Shown piece after piece: positions 35,171-46,768 of a stretch of 64,000 nt of DNA. Under the pieces are notes generated by a model, which had not been told where the DNA came from, searched no databases, and saw only the letters and a program-made list of their open reading frames with translations. The stretch's first letter is position 1. The number at the start of each line of letters is the position of its first letter. The translations under genes were made by a program, and so were the position numbers. Location: assembly GCA_947259415.1 (NCBI GenBank), contig CAMYMI010000014.1:58685-122684 (forward strand), read 5' to 3'. The DNA is from an uncultured Ectothiorhodospiraceae bacterium (GTDB lineage Bacteria > Pseudomonadota > Gammaproteobacteria > UBA9214).

Positions 35171-36484
35171 TCAGTCGTCGTCCTTGATCCGGACCTCGGC
35201 GGAACGCGCATGGGCCGTCAGCCCTTCCCCGTGCGCAAGGATGGCGGCGGTCTGCCCGAGTTCGCTGGCACCCTCCGCTGAGCACTCGATCAGGCTGGAG
35301 CGTTTCTGGAAATCATAGACGCCCAGCGGTGAGGAAAAGCGCGCCGTGCGGGAAGTCGGCAGGACATGGTTCGGGCCGGCGCAATAGTCCCCGAGAACCT
35401 CGGCTGTGTAACGGCCCATGAAGATGGCGCCGGCATGGCGTATGCGCGTTGCCATCGCCCGGGGTTCCTCGACCGAGAGTTCAAGGTGTTCCGGTGCGAT
35501 GAGATTCGCTACTTCCACGGCCTCGTCCAGGTCACGCACCTGGATCAGGGCACCCTGCCCGCGCAAGGACGCACTGATTACCCCGGCGCGGGGCATATCC
35601 GGCAGCAGCCGGTTGATACTCTCGGCCACGCGTGTGAGAAACACGGCATCGGGACTCACCAGTATCGACTGGGCATCCTCGTCGTGCTCGGCCTGCGAGA
35701 AAAGGTCCACCGCAATCCAGTCTGGATCCGTCTGGCCGTCACAAACTACCAGGATCTCCGACGGCCCGGCGATCATGTCGATTCCAACCTTGCCAAACAC
35801 CATCCGCTTGGCGGCCGCGACATAGGCATTGCCGGGACCCACGATCTTGTCTACACAAGGAATGGTTTCCGTTCCATAGGCCAGGGCAGCAACTGCCTGC
35901 GCACCACCGATGGCGAAGATCCTGTCGACACCGGCAATGCTCGCGGCGGCCAGCACCATCGGGTTGATCTCGCCACCCGGCGTGGGCACTACCATGACCA
36001 ACTCTGGAACACCGGCGACCTTGGCCGGTATGGCATTCATCAGCACCGACGATGGATAGGCCGCCTTACCACCCGGGACGTACAGGCCAACACGATCCAT
36101 CGGAGTGACCTGTTGCCCAAGCATGGTGCCGTCTGCCTCCGTGTAGCTCCAGGAGTCCAGCTTCTGGTGTTCGGCATACATGCGCACCCGCTCAGCCGCC
36201 AGTTCGAGGGCCGCACGCTGTGTATCACCGATGGACTGCAACGCCTCGATACAGCGCGCTGCCGGAATCTCCAGATCTGCCGGACTGTTAACCGACCAGT
36301 TATCGAAGCGCCCGGTCAATTCGATCACGGCACCATCTCCGCGCTCACGCACTTCGTTGATGATTCCCTCGACGGTAGTGTTGATCTGCCGGTCTGCCGC
36401 CTCGCCACGTGTCAGCAGCTTCTCCAGTGATTGCCGGAAGGCCGGATCCTGACTGTTAAGGCGTGTTAATTCGATCATCTTCAT
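35171..36484 (-). CDS. hisD: histidinol dehydrogenase
   Basis: This 437-residue zinc enzyme oxidises histidinol to histidine in two NAD-dependent steps. Motifs include [53 protein letters not shown] and the zinc/catalytic region [16 protein letters not shown], with [18 protein letters not shown] downstream. It lies in the order murA-hisG-hisD-hisC common to gammaproteobacteria. Confidence 0.96.
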   Translation of the reverse strand: MKMIELTRLNSQDPAFRQSLEKLLTRGEAADRQINTTVEGIINEVRERGDGAVIELTGRFDNWSVNSPADLEIPAARCIEALQSIGDTQRAALELAAERVRMYAEHQKLDSWSYTEADGTMLGQQVTPMDRVGLYVPGGKAAYPSSVLMNAIPAKVAGVPELVMVVPTPGGEINPMVLAAASIAGVDRIFAIGGAQAVAALAYGTETIPCVDKIVGPGNAYVAAAKRMVFGKVGIDMIAGPSEILVVCDGQTDPDWIAVDLFSQAEHDEDAQSILVSPDAVFLTRVAESINRLLPDMPRAGVISASLRGQGALIQVRDLDEAVEVANLIAPEHLELSVEEPRAMATRIRHAGAIFMGRYTAEVLGDYCAGPNHVLPTSRTARFSSPLGVYDFQKRSSLIECSAEGASELGQTAAILAHGEGLTAHARSAEVRIKDDD

Positions 36485-36687
36485 CGGGATCTATTGTTAA
36501 AAATCGGAACAATCGGGGCCGTTTATCCGGGATCTTCCGCAGAGGCCCGGTATCCGCAGCTTGAAGAAAATATTCAGTTACTTAATTGATTCAGCCAATC
36601 AGCTTGTGAACCATCTGGGCTCTGCTTCTTCCAGAGGCTTGTATAGCCTTTTCACAGCCTTCATTGCAGCCCTGTTGAGAATATCTC

Positions 36688-37329
36688 TCACTGACTGCTG
36701 CACGCCACTCGCAGCTGCTTGATCAGTTGCGAGATGGCCTCATGCTTCATTTTCATTGCCGCCTTGTTGACCACCAGCCGCGAGCTTATATCGGCAATGT
36801 GTTCCAGCGGTACCAGGCCATTGGCCTTGAGAGTATTCCCGGTATCGACCAGGTCGACAATCCGGTCGGCCAGGCCAACCAGCGGGGCCAGCTCCATGGA
36901 ACCATATAGCTTGATGATCTCCACCTGCTCACGTCGATCGGCATAGTAACGGCGTGTACTGCGTACGAACTTGGTCGCGATGCGCAGGCGGCGCCTGCCG
37001 TTGTGCGGGTTTTCCGGACCGGCAACCATCAGACGGCATTTTGCGATACCAAGATCCACCGGTTCATACAGGCCATTACCACCATGCTCCATCAACACAT
37101 CCTTGCCGGCAACACCCATATCTGCGGCGCCGTATTCGACATAGGTCGGTACATCAGTGGCACGGATAATGACCAGTTTAACCTCGGCCTGGTTGGTATC
37201 AAGTATCAGCTTGCGGCTGGTATCCGGATCATCCACCGGTTCGATACCGGCCTGCGCCAGCAACGGCAGGGTCTCCTTGAAGATTCGCCCCTTGGACAAG
37301 GCGATGGTCAGTAAATTATTCATGAGCAT
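36688..37329 (-). CDS. hisG: ATP phosphoribosyltransferase, short form
   Basis: This 213-residue catalytic subunit of the first histidine-biosynthesis enzyme carries [41 protein letters not shown] and the PRPP-binding region [16 protein letters not shown]. It lacks the C-terminal regulatory domain of the long form, so by family rules it needs HisZ as a partner; hisZ is not in the window. It lies 65 bp from murA. Confidence 0.95.
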   Translation of the reverse strand: MLMNNLLTIALSKGRIFKETLPLLAQAGIEPVDDPDTSRKLILDTNQAEVKLVIIRATDVPTYVEYGAADMGVAGKDVLMEHGGNGLYEPVDLGIAKCRLMVAGPENPHNGRRRLRIATKFVRSTRRYYADRREQVEIIKLYGSMELAPLVGLADRIVDLVDTGNTLKANGLVPLEHIADISSRLVVNKAAMKMKHEAISQLIKQLRVACSSQ

Positions 37330-37393
37330 TAAGTTTCAGGCAGAAACCTGTGATTTACAAGCACGCGGCACTGCCCGAAGGGTCGCCAGGCTG

Positions 37394-38910
<1,517 letters not shown>

Positions 38911-38967
38911 TAGTCACTTCCTTCAACATTCGTTATTGCCCGGGAAACCTGACTTGCCGATAAGGCA

Positions 38968-39270
38968 TCAGCCGGACGATTCCAGGATTTCATCCAGCCC
39001 GCAGATACGTGCGATTGATTGCATCTGGGCGGGCATGTTGACAAAGCTTATCGACCTGCCGGCCCGCTCCGCTGCGCGCAGCCACTCGACCAGCAGGGCC
39101 AGACCGGCACTGTCGGCACGCGTCACACCGGACAGGTCGACCTCGATGTCATCACCATCAGAAAGGCCTGCGCGGGAATCCTTCAGTATCCCTGACACCG
39201 TCCCGAAGCCCAGCTCGCCACTCAGCCTCCAGCGGCCCTGATCACCGGTTTCCAGTACAGCGTCAACCAT
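38968..39270 (-). CDS. mlaB: STAS-domain lipid-asymmetry protein MlaB
   Basis: This 100-residue STAS domain carries EVDLSGVTRADSAGLALLVEWLRAAERAGRSISFVN, with the conserved Ser in DSAGL. It binds the MlaF ATPase and controls the MlaFEDB complex. Its start overlaps the mlaC stop by one base. Confidence 0.88.
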   Translation of the reverse strand: MVDAVLETGDQGRWRLSGELGFGTVSGILKDSRAGLSDGDDIEVDLSGVTRADSAGLALLVEWLRAAERAGRSISFVNMPAQMQSIARICGLDEILESSG

Positions 39271-39878
39271 CAGCCCGAGGTTCCATTGCGGTATTCCAGC
39301 TGCCTGATCAGGCTGTCCAAGCCGTCCCTGCGGACAATGCTGGCAAATGAGGTCCGGTAGTTTGTCACCAGGCTCACACCATTGATCGATACATCATAGA
39401 CCTTCCAGCCATCAGCCGAGAGATACATGGAATAGTTTATCTGTATCGTCGGTCCGCCAGCCTGTTCTATCTCTGTGTTTACCGTGACATCCTTTACGCC
39501 CTGTTCCGCAAGCAGTGGTCGATAGATAATCTTTTCATCCGAGTAGTCGAGCAGGGTACTGCCATAGGTGCGCACCAGCATTTGCCGGAATTCAGCAATA
39601 AAGCGCTCCTGCTGGTCAGGGGTCGCCTCGCGCCAGTACCGGCCCAGCACCCAGGCGGCCATGCGACGAAAATCGAAATTAGGCAGTACGATATCGGAGA
39701 CCAGTTCATAAATCCGGTTCCTGTCCTTCTGGATCAGCGCCTTTTCCTCCTCTAGCGCGATCAGCATGCGCGAAGCGGTATCACGCACCAGAGCCTCGGG
39801 CGATACGTCACTCGTGATGCCGGTTACCGGCACCAGCAGGCAGCACGCCATCAATAGAATAATTCTGAATCTCATCAA
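39270..39878 (-). CDS. mlaC: periplasmic phospholipid carrier MlaC
   Basis: This 202-residue protein has a signal peptide (RIILLMACCLLVPVTGITS) and the MlaC/Ttg2D fold (LPNFDFRRMAAWVLGRYWREATPDQQERFIAEFRQMLVRTYGSTL). It shuttles phospholipids between the outer-membrane MlaA complex (not seen here) and inner-membrane MlaFEDB. It lies between mlaD and mlaB in the mla operon. Confidence 0.93.
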   Translation of the reverse strand: MMRFRIILLMACCLLVPVTGITSDVSPEALVRDTASRMLIALEEEKALIQKDRNRIYELVSDIVLPNFDFRRMAAWVLGRYWREATPDQQERFIAEFRQMLVRTYGSTLLDYSDEKIIYRPLLAEQGVKDVTVNTEIEQAGGPTIQINYSMYLSADGWKVYDVSINGVSLVTNYRTSFASIVRRDGLDSLIRQLEYRNGTSG

Positions 39879-39923
39879 GACTTCCGGGAAGTGGACAGGC
39901 CTGTTTGTAATTAAAGTTGCTTA

Positions 39924-40391
39924 TTACTGTTGCTTGCCAGCCTGATTATAGAGGAACTGGCCAACCAGCTGTTCAATGACCAGCGCCGACTGGGTCAGCT
40001 GGACGCGGTCACCCTCGGTCAAGTTGGTTTCCGAGCCGCCCGGTTCCAGAGCGATATACTGCTCCCCCAGCAGGCCGGAGGTGAAGATACTCGCGGAGGT
40101 GTCCTCAGGGAAACTGTTGTAGCGAGAATCGATGCTCAGTGTGACGACGGCCTCAAAGGCGCGCGAATCGTAATCGATCGCGTCGACCCGCCCGACACGT
40201 ACTCCCGATACGGTCACAGGCGAACGCACCTTGAGTCCTCCAATGTTCTCGAACGCGGCAGTGATGGCGTAGGTATCACCACTGATGTTGTTGCTCAGGT
40301 TACTGACCTGCATCGCCAGCATAAACAGGGCCGCCATGCCCGCAGCCACGAATAACCCCACCGATAATTCAATTAGTCTGCTGTGACCCAT
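39924..40391 (-). CDS. mlaD: MCE-domain lipid-transport protein MlaD
   Basis: This 155-residue protein has one N-terminal membrane helix (IELSVGLFVAAGMAALFMLAMQVS) and one MCE domain (YAITAAFENIGGLKVRSPVTVSGVRVGRVDAI). The C-terminal GLLGEQYIALEPGG and the hydrophobic tail form the MlaD ring pore. It is 3 bp from mlaE. Confidence 0.95.
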   Translation of the reverse strand: MGHSRLIELSVGLFVAAGMAALFMLAMQVSNLSNNISGDTYAITAAFENIGGLKVRSPVTVSGVRVGRVDAIDYDSRAFEAVVTLSIDSRYNSFPEDTSASIFTSGLLGEQYIALEPGGSETNLTEGDRVQLTQSALVIEQLVGQFLYNQAGKQQ

Positions 40392-40394
40392 GGT

Positions 40395-41177
40395 CTAGTC
40401 TCCAAACATCAGCGCTGTGAGTACGAAATCCAGCCCCAGCACGGCCAGTGCCGTATGCACGACGGTTCGCGTGGTTGCCCGGCTGACGCCCTCGGAAGTG
40501 GGCACGGCATCGTAACCCTCGAAAACGGCAATCCAAACAGCAACAAAACCGAACACAAAACTTTTGATCACGCCATTATAAACGTCATCGCTCAGATCGA
40601 CCTTGGCCTGCATCTGCGACCAGAAGGCGCCGTCATCGATACCCAGCAGGCCGACCCCTACAAAATAGCCGCCGTAGACGCCCACGATGCTGAATATGGC
40701 GGCCAGCAGCGGCATGGAAATAAACCCGGCGACGAAACGTGGTGCCACTATCCGCCGCATCGGATCCACTGCCATCATCTCCATTCCGGAGAGCTGCTCG
40801 GTCGCCTTCATCAGACCGATCTCGGCTGTCAGTGCGGAACCGGCGCGGCCGGCGAACAGCAAGGCGGACACCACGGGCCCCAGTTCACGTACCAGGGACA
40901 ATGCAACCACCACGCCAAGCGACTCCTCAGCGCCAAAATCAACCAGCGTATTATAGCCCTGCAGTCCTAACACCATGCCAACAAACAGGCCCGATACCAG
41001 GATAATCAACAGGGTAAGCACGCCCACCGAGTACAGCTGTTTGATCACCAGGCCCGGACGCAGCACCAGAGCGGGCACACCTGCCAGCGTCTGCATCAGG
41101 AACAGGTGTCCGCGCCCCAGACGCCCGAAGAAACCCAACCCCTTCCGCCCGAGCAGCTGCAATGGATCCAGGATCAC
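40395..41177 (-). CDS. mlaE: phospholipid ABC transporter permease MlaE
   Basis: This 260-residue MlaE/PermE protein has five or six membrane helices. The family signature [48 protein letters not shown] is intact. It is the permease dimer of MlaFEDB. Its start overlaps the mlaF stop. Confidence 0.95.
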   Translation of the reverse strand: MILDPLQLLGRKGLGFFGRLGRGHLFLMQTLAGVPALVLRPGLVIKQLYSVGVLTLLIILVSGLFVGMVLGLQGYNTLVDFGAEESLGVVVALSLVRELGPVVSALLFAGRAGSALTAEIGLMKATEQLSGMEMMAVDPMRRIVAPRFVAGFISMPLLAAIFSIVGVYGGYFVGVGLLGIDDGAFWSQMQAKVDLSDDVYNGVIKSFVFGFVAVWIAVFEGYDAVPTSEGVSRATTRTVVHTALAVLGLDFVLTALMFGD

Positions 41178-42016
41178 CGCAACCGGCCTCCCTGCATCAG
41201 GTCATCCCGGAAGTTCGGAGCAGGATAATGAAACGCAACCGGTCCGTCGGGCATGCCGTTAAGAAACTGCTGCGACCACTCGGACGCGGATTTCCACAAC
41301 ATCTCCGGGGTACCCTGGTCCACGACCTTGCCATTTGACAGCAGGTAGGCATAGTCGGCAATGGCCGCTGTTTCCTGAACATCATGCGACACGACAATAC
41401 TGGTCAACCCAAGAGCATCATTGAGCTCACTGATCAACTTCACCACAATGCCCATTGAAATCGGGTCCTGGCCGGTAAACGGCTCGTCATAAAGCACCAT
41501 CATCGGATCCAGGGCGATAGCACGCGCCATCGCCACGCGGCGCGCCATGCCCCCGGACAGCTCGCTTGGCATCAGCCCGGCTGCGCCCCTGAGCCCTACG
41601 GCCTGGAGCTTCATCAGCACCAGGTCGCGCACCAGGGATTCGGGCAGGTCGGCATGCTCCCTGATCGGGAAGGCCACGTTGGCGTAGACATCCAGGTCGG
41701 TCAGCAACGCCCCGGTCTGGAACATCATGCCGATGCGCTGGCGCAACCTGTAGAGCTCCCGGGTGGTGAGCTCGTGCACATTCTTGCCGTCTACCACAAT
41801 GGTCCCGGCCGCCGGCCGCAGTTGCCCGCCGATCAGCTTGAGCAGGGTGGTCTTGCCAGTGCCGCTGGGCCCCATGATCGCGGTGATCTTGCCACGCTCT
41901 ATATCCAGATCAATCCCGTCAAAGATCATGCGCTCGCCACGCGCAAAACTCAGACCACGGACTTGTACGAGTGGTTTCTGCCCGCTCCGGCTTGTTACCT
42001 GCATCGTGTCTTTCAT
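41174..42016 (-). CDS. mlaF: phospholipid ABC transporter ATP-binding protein MlaF
   Basis: This ABC ATPase of about 280 residues has Walker [14 protein letters not shown], signature [14 protein letters not shown] and Walker [13 protein letters not shown]; the Gln-loop and His-switch ([12 protein letters not shown]) are intact. It starts at 42016 or 42004; a longer frame from 42097 is unlikely. It is the first gene of mlaFEDCB and divergent from the yrbG-kds-lpt block. Confidence 0.94.
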   Translation of the reverse strand: MKDTMQVTSRSGQKPLVQVRGLSFARGERMIFDGIDLDIERGKITAIMGPSGTGKTTLLKLIGGQLRPAAGTIVVDGKNVHELTTRELYRLRQRIGMMFQTGALLTDLDVYANVAFPIREHADLPESLVRDLVLMKLQAVGLRGAAGLMPSELSGGMARRVAMARAIALDPMMVLYDEPFTGQDPISMGIVVKLISELNDALGLTSIVVSHDVQETAAIADYAYLLSNGKVVDQGTPEMLWKSASEWSQQFLNGMPDGPVAFHYPAPNFRDDLMQGGRLR

Positions 42017-42279
42017 ATGATTCGCATCACTCCGGCCTGCCGAGCCACGTCCCGCTCCCGGCAACTGGTATACAGGCTGATCGTTTTGCCACCGCACGCC
42101 GGCGTGTATGATAAAACACTTAATGCTTGAAGAGCGCCATTCTTTGATGATTTTCCGTCAAATCATGTATCCAGCCCCGCCGCCACGGGCTGATGCCATC
42201 CTCTCGGGCCGCCGGCCCGGGGTGGCGGGCGCTGCCGCTGTTACTTCCACCGCCCAGCAACCCCGCACAGCTACCGGCC

Positions 42280-43251
42280 ATGTGGCTTGAACTGCTGGCC
42301 GTTGCAGGAGGATTCCTGCTGCTTGCCTGGGGTGCCGACCGTTTTGTGATCGGTGCGGCAGCGGTAGCCTACAACCTCAATGTTTCACCCCTCATCATTG
42401 GCCTGACGGTCGTTAGCTTCGGTACATCCGCCCCGGAAATGCTAGTCTCAGGGATGGCCGCCTGGCAAGGCAACAGCGGTCTGTCCGTCGGCAACGCGAT
42501 CGGGTCGAACATCATCAATATCGCCCTGGTGCTCGGCCTGACCGCATTGATAGCCCCACTCGACATTCAATCCAGCATCCTGCGCCGTGAGCTGCCCGTC
42601 CTGATCGTTATCATGTCGGTTGTCTGGCTGCTGCTCGCTGACTATGACCTGGGGCGGCTTGATGGCAGCCTCCTGCTGGGCGGGATGGCCCTGATGCTGG
42701 TCTGGCTCACGCACCTCGGCATCCGGTCAAAAGACACCCATGATCCCATGGACGAGGAATACACCCAGGAAATCAAGACCGGCATGTCCATGTTTCAGGC
42801 ACTGTTCTGGCTCACGATCGGGGCGGTGTTTCTGCTTGTCAGCTCGCGCCTGCTGGTCTGGGGGGCAGTCGCGATTGCACAGGAACTGGGTGTCAGCGAT
42901 TTGGTGATAGGTCTCACCATCGTGGCCCTCGGCACCAGCCTGCCGGAACTGGCGGCCTCCTTAATGGGGGCCCTCAAGAACGAACATGACATCGCAATCG
43001 GCAATATCATCGGCTCGAACATTTTCAATCTGCTGGCAGTACTTGGCCTGCCCGGCGTGATACTACCAGGGGCTATTGAACCGGCCGCGGTGGAGCGTGA
43101 TTTCCTCGTCATGTTCATTCTCACGCTGGCCCTGTTTGTTATGTCATACGGCTTTCGCGGACCAGGCCGCATCAACCGTCTGGAGGGCGCCACATTGTTA
43201 ATGGCCTATATCGGCTACCAGACCCTGTTATACTTTTCTGTAACGGTCTAG
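42280..43251 (+). CDS. YrbG-type calcium/sodium antiporter
   Basis: This CaCA-family antiporter of about 323 residues has ten or so helices. The two alpha repeats are present as SFGTSAPEMLVSG and ALGTSLPELAASL, each with the ion-binding acidic residue, and each followed by a SNIIN/SNIFN motif. The ATG at 42280 gives the expected N-terminus MWLELLAVAGGFLLLAWGAD; the frame upstream is unconvincing. YrbG sits upstream of kdsD in this synteny block throughout gammaproteobacteria. Confidence 0.93.
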   Translation: MWLELLAVAGGFLLLAWGADRFVIGAAAVAYNLNVSPLIIGLTVVSFGTSAPEMLVSGMAAWQGNSGLSVGNAIGSNIINIALVLGLTALIAPLDIQSSILRRELPVLIVIMSVVWLLLADYDLGRLDGSLLLGGMALMLVWLTHLGIRSKDTHDPMDEEYTQEIKTGMSMFQALFWLTIGAVFLLVSSRLLVWGAVAIAQELGVSDLVIGLTIVALGTSLPELAASLMGALKNEHDIAIGNIIGSNIFNLLAVLGLPGVILPGAIEPAAVERDFLVMFILTLALFVMSYGFRGPGRINRLEGATLLMAYIGYQTLLYFSVTV

Positions 43252-43352
43252 CCCTGCACCGCCGTGGCAGCCGCTATGACGTAAACCGGCAAATCAGGAC
43301 ATGCACAGCACACCCGATCAACCAAGCGCGCGGACCACGCACTACTCCTGAC

Positions 43353-44327
43353 ATGAACGAGCAAAAACTGCAGGAACTTGCCCTTGCGGTAATCGATATC
43401 GAAGCCCGGGCAGTCGCCTCACTGGCCCACCAGGTCAGGGAGCCGGCGTTTATCCATGCCTGCACGCTGATGCTCGGCTGCAAAGGCCGTGTTGTGGTGA
43501 TCGGAATGGGCAAGTCCGGACATATCGGCGGCAAGATTGCCGCTACGCTGGCCAGCACCGGAACGCCCGCATTTTTTGTCCATCCGGGCGAGGCCAGTCA
43601 TGGTGACCTGGGCATGATCACGCCAGCGGACGTCGTCCTGGCGCTGTCCAATTCGGGCGAGACCAGTGAGATCATCACCATACTGCCGATCATCAAGCGC
43701 CTCAACGTCCCCCTGATCGCCATGACAGGGAATCCGGGCTCGACCCTGGCAAAGGCGGCCACTGCCGGTATCATCGTCAACGTTGAACGTGAGGCCTGCC
43801 CCCTCGACCTCGCACCCACTGCCAGCACCACGGCTGCCTTGGCCATGGGTGACGCGCTGGCCATTTCGCTGCTGGAATCCCGCGGTTTTACCGAGGAAGA
43901 CTTCGCTCGCTCACACCCCGGGGGAGCACTTGGCCGCCGCCTGTTGCTGCTTATCGATGACCTGATGCACACCGGTGACACCATGCCGATGGTTGGGCCT
44001 GACACCTCGCTCAGCAATGCACTGGTGGAAATGACCCGCAAGGGCCTGGGCATGACGGCCGTGGTCGACGGCAACCGCCACCTTATCGGCGTCTTCACCG
44101 ACGGTGACTTGCGCCGCGCCATCGACAGCAGGCTGGATGTCCATGTGGCCTCTATCAGCGACGTCATGACCCGGGACTGCAAGACAGTGCAACCCGGCAT
44201 GCTGGCAGCCGAGGCACTGCAAATCATGGACAGCACGAAAATCAACGCCCTCCCCGTTGTCAATCAGGACAATAAACTGGTAGGCGCACTCAACATGCAT
44301 GATCTTCTTAGAGCCGGAGTTGTCTGA
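43353..44327 (+). CDS. kdsD: D-arabinose-5-phosphate isomerase
   Basis: This 324-residue SIS enzyme converts ribulose-5-phosphate to arabinose-5-phosphate for Kdo synthesis. The SIS domain has GMGKSGHIGGKIAATLASTGTPAFFVHPGEASHGDLG and SNSGETSEI. Two CBS domains follow (VGPDTSLSNALVEMTRKGLG, VQPGMLAAEALQIMDSTKI). It is followed by kdsC with a 16-bp gap, so the two steps are encoded together. Confidence 0.96.
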   Translation: MNEQKLQELALAVIDIEARAVASLAHQVREPAFIHACTLMLGCKGRVVVIGMGKSGHIGGKIAATLASTGTPAFFVHPGEASHGDLGMITPADVVLALSNSGETSEIITILPIIKRLNVPLIAMTGNPGSTLAKAATAGIIVNVEREACPLDLAPTASTTAALAMGDALAISLLESRGFTEEDFARSHPGGALGRRLLLLIDDLMHTGDTMPMVGPDTSLSNALVEMTRKGLGMTAVVDGNRHLIGVFTDGDLRRAIDSRLDVHVASISDVMTRDCKTVQPGMLAAEALQIMDSTKINALPVVNQDNKLVGALNMHDLLRAGVV

Positions 44328-44343
44328 ACCAAATCCAATCCCC

Positions 44344-44868
44344 ATGAAAGATATTTTGGAAAGAGCATCCCGAATACGCCTGCTGATATTTGATGTCGAT
44401 GGCGTGTTGACTGATGGCAGCCTGTTCCTTGGAGACGATGGCCAGGAATACAAGGCATTCCACTCGCGTGATGGACACGGGATCAAGATGTTGCTGAGTC
44501 ATGGTCACATCGAGGTCGCTGTCATCACCGGGCGCACCTCGCGCGTCGTCGAACACCGCATGAAGAATCTCGGCATTACCCATATCTATCAGGGCAAGCT
44601 TGACAAGCTCCCGGCATTCCAGGAGTTGATAGCCAAGCTGGGCGTTTCCGAGGAGCAAACAGCCTATGTTGGCGACGATGTCGTCGATCTGCCCGTCATG
44701 CGGCGTGTGGGACTGGCAATAGCGGTCCAGGATGCCCATCCGCTGGTACGCAAGCACAGCCACTGGCAGACACCCAGCAGCGGCGGCCGCGGCGCCGCAC
44801 GTGATGTCTGTGAAATGCTGATGGAGGCCAAGGGTGTACTGGATAAAACCCTGGGTAAATACCTTTGA
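44344..44868 (+). CDS. kdsC: Kdo-8-phosphate phosphatase
   Basis: This HAD-family phosphatase of 174 residues starts at the ATG at 44344. The nucleophile motif is LLIFDVDGVLTDGSLF, with AVITGRTSRVVEHR and the metal motif YVGDDVVDLPVM. It removes the phosphate of Kdo8P before CMP activation. Its stop overlaps the TTG start of lptC (TTGA). Confidence 0.95.
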   Translation: MKDILERASRIRLLIFDVDGVLTDGSLFLGDDGQEYKAFHSRDGHGIKMLLSHGHIEVAVITGRTSRVVEHRMKNLGITHIYQGKLDKLPAFQELIAKLGVSEEQTAYVGDDVVDLPVMRRVGLAIAVQDAHPLVRKHSHWQTPSSGGRGAARDVCEMLMEAKGVLDKTLGKYL

Positions 44869-45428
44869 ACACCAGCTATACAGTACTGCTGACCGTTCTT
44901 CTGATGAGCGTCCTGGCGACAGGATGGCTGCTGCTGAACCAGGGTGCGATTACTCCGAGGCCGGACACCGCTGCGGATGGTCCTGACCTGTTTGTTGAGA
45001 ATATGGATCTGCGTGTGACCGGCAAGGACGGACGCGTACACTACCACCTGCAGGCCGATACCATGCAGCACATTCCCCGGGACGATCGTTTTGACCTGGA
45101 AAGGCCCGTGTTCAGGACCCTCCAGGATGAACGGGGCCAATGGCAGGTCCGGTCGAACCAGGGCATTGTCATGGCCGACGGGGATACAGTGTGGCTACGT
45201 GACCAGGTCGAGATCCGGCGTCTCGCCGGACCCAATGGACGGCAACTGGACATCACGACTAGTGAACTGCTGGTCAGGCCCGAAGAACAGACTGCCGCAA
45301 CCGACCAGTCCGTTGTCATCCGATCAGATGCATTCCGGGTCGAATCCGTTGGGATGGATGCCGATTTCGGCAACAACCGACTGCACTTGCGCTCCCGTGT
45401 CCGAGGCAAGTTTGATGCGGCTGGCTGA
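44865..45428 (+). CDS. lptC: LPS export protein LptC
   Basis: This 187-residue bitopic protein has a single N-terminal helix (TVLLTVLLMSVLATGWLLL) and a beta-jellyroll OstA-like domain (RVTGKDGRVHYHLQADTMQHIPRDDRFDLERPVF). Translation starts from a TTG overlapping the kdsC stop. LptC bridges LptBFG to LptA. Its end overlaps the lptA start by 14 bp. Confidence 0.9.
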   Translation: MNTSYTVLLTVLLMSVLATGWLLLNQGAITPRPDTAADGPDLFVENMDLRVTGKDGRVHYHLQADTMQHIPRDDRFDLERPVFRTLQDERGQWQVRSNQGIVMADGDTVWLRDQVEIRRLAGPNGRQLDITTSELLVRPEEQTAATDQSVVIRSDAFRVESVGMDADFGNNRLHLRSRVRGKFDAAG

Positions 45429-45945
45429 CACCCGACACACGCTGGTCCTGTTGCTGGCCGTCCTACCGGCAGCGGCCTGGGGACTTGCTTCAGATCGTGA
45501 CCAGCCGATCCACATCGAGGCCGACTCCGCCAGCCTGGACGAAAAAACCGGCATCAGCGTCTACACGGGCAATGTACTTTTGCGTCAGGGCACGCTCAAA
45601 CTGCATGCCGAAACCATGACCGTGCACAGCAGTGGCGACAAGGTGTCGAAAATCGTACTTACCGGTAATCCCGCAACCTTCGTTCAGCGGCCGGATGATA
45701 ATGATGTCGATCTACATGCGGAATCGGGACAAATGGAATATTACGCCACTGATGAACGCATCATCCTGCTGGAGGCGGCGCGCGTCTGGCAGGTCGACGG
45801 CAAGGAGTTTCGCAGCGACAAGATCATCTACGATATCAGCAGTAACCGTATTAATGCCGGCGGCAGCGAGACTGGGGATCGTGTACACATTATCCTGCAG
45901 CCGAAACCGAAACAGCCCGAACCCGGGGAAGCTACCAGCCAGTGA
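45415..45945 (+). CDS. lptA: LPS periplasmic bridge protein LptA
   Basis: This 176-residue protein begins at the ATG at 45415, giving a signal peptide ([16 protein letters not shown]). The OstA-type jellyroll shows [41 protein letters not shown] and repeated beta strands. The C-terminal [13 protein letters not shown] is an exposed tail. It carries LPS across the periplasm. It overlaps lptC upstream and lptB downstream. Confidence 0.94.
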   Translation: MRLADTRHTLVLLLAVLPAAAWGLASDRDQPIHIEADSASLDEKTGISVYTGNVLLRQGTLKLHAETMTVHSSGDKVSKIVLTGNPATFVQRPDDNDVDLHAESGQMEYYATDERIILLEAARVWQVDGKEFRSDKIIYDISSNRINAGGSETGDRVHIILQPKPKQPEPGEATSQ

Positions 45946-46667
45946 GCCTGCTTGCCGCGCATAATCTCGGTAAACGCTACCAGTCACGTCAAGTGGTCAA
46001 GAATGTTTCCCTGTCGGTCAAGACCGGTGAAGTAGCCGGGCTGCTGGGGCCCAACGGCGCGGGCAAGACCACTTGTTTCTACATGATCGTCGGCCTGATA
46101 CCCTGCGGCGAGGGCACCATCATGCTCGACGATGTTGACCTCACCGGACAACCCATGCACGTCCGTGCCCGTCATGGCCTGGGCTACCTGCCCCAGGAGG
46201 CCTCGGTTTTCAGAAAGCTGAGCGTGGCCGAGAACATCCTCTCGGTACTCGAGGTGCGTAAGTCCCTGGACAGCAAATCACGTCACGAGATACTGGACTC
46301 CCTGTTGCATGAATTGCATATCGGGCATCTCCGTGACCAGTCCGGCATCAGCCTCTCCGGCGGAGAACGCCGGCGCGTCGAGATTGCCCGCGCCCTGGCG
46401 GTGGAACCCCGCTTCATCCTGCTCGATGAGCCGTTTGCCGGCGTCGATCCGATCTCCGTAGTCGACATCCAGCAGATCATCAGACACCTGTGCGACCGGG
46501 ATATCGGCATCCTGATAACAGACCACAATGTCAGGGAAACACTGGGTATCTGCGATCATGCCTATATCCTCAACGAGGGGGAAGTCATCGCCGAAGGTCC
46601 GCCCGAGGCCATACTCGCCGACCAGAAGGTACGTAATGTCTATCTCGGCTCCGAATTCAAGCTCTAA
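45942..46667 (+). CDS. lptB: LPS export ATPase LptB
   Basis: This 241-residue ABC ATPase begins at a GTG overlapping the lptA stop. Walker A is [14 protein letters not shown], the signature [17 protein letters not shown], and Walker [14 protein letters not shown]. The LptB-specific [19 protein letters not shown] is present. It powers LptFG, whose genes are not here. Confidence 0.96.
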   Translation: MSLLAAHNLGKRYQSRQVVKNVSLSVKTGEVAGLLGPNGAGKTTCFYMIVGLIPCGEGTIMLDDVDLTGQPMHVRARHGLGYLPQEASVFRKLSVAENILSVLEVRKSLDSKSRHEILDSLLHELHIGHLRDQSGISLSGGERRRVEIARALAVEPRFILLDEPFAGVDPISVVDIQQIIRHLCDRDIGILITDHNVRETLGICDHAYILNEGEVIAEGPPEAILADQKVRNVYLGSEFKL

Positions 46668-46707
46668 GTGATTATTCCTAATTGGGTTTCCAACATGGCA
46701 TGGTTAG

Positions 46708-46718
46708 TGCTATATAAT
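46708..46718 (+). promoter_or_regulatory. rpoN: candidate extended -10 promoter for rpoN
   Basis: TGCTATATAAT, an extended -10 with a TG at the -15 position, lies about 50 bp upstream of the rpoN ATG in the 101-bp lptB-rpoN gap. No good -35 hexamer is placed 17 bp upstream, so it would rely on the extended -10. Experimental support is lacking. Confidence 0.35.
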
Positions 46719-46768
46719 TACAGTGTCAGGGATAGGGCACGATCGCCCATGTATTCAGCCAATAGTTA

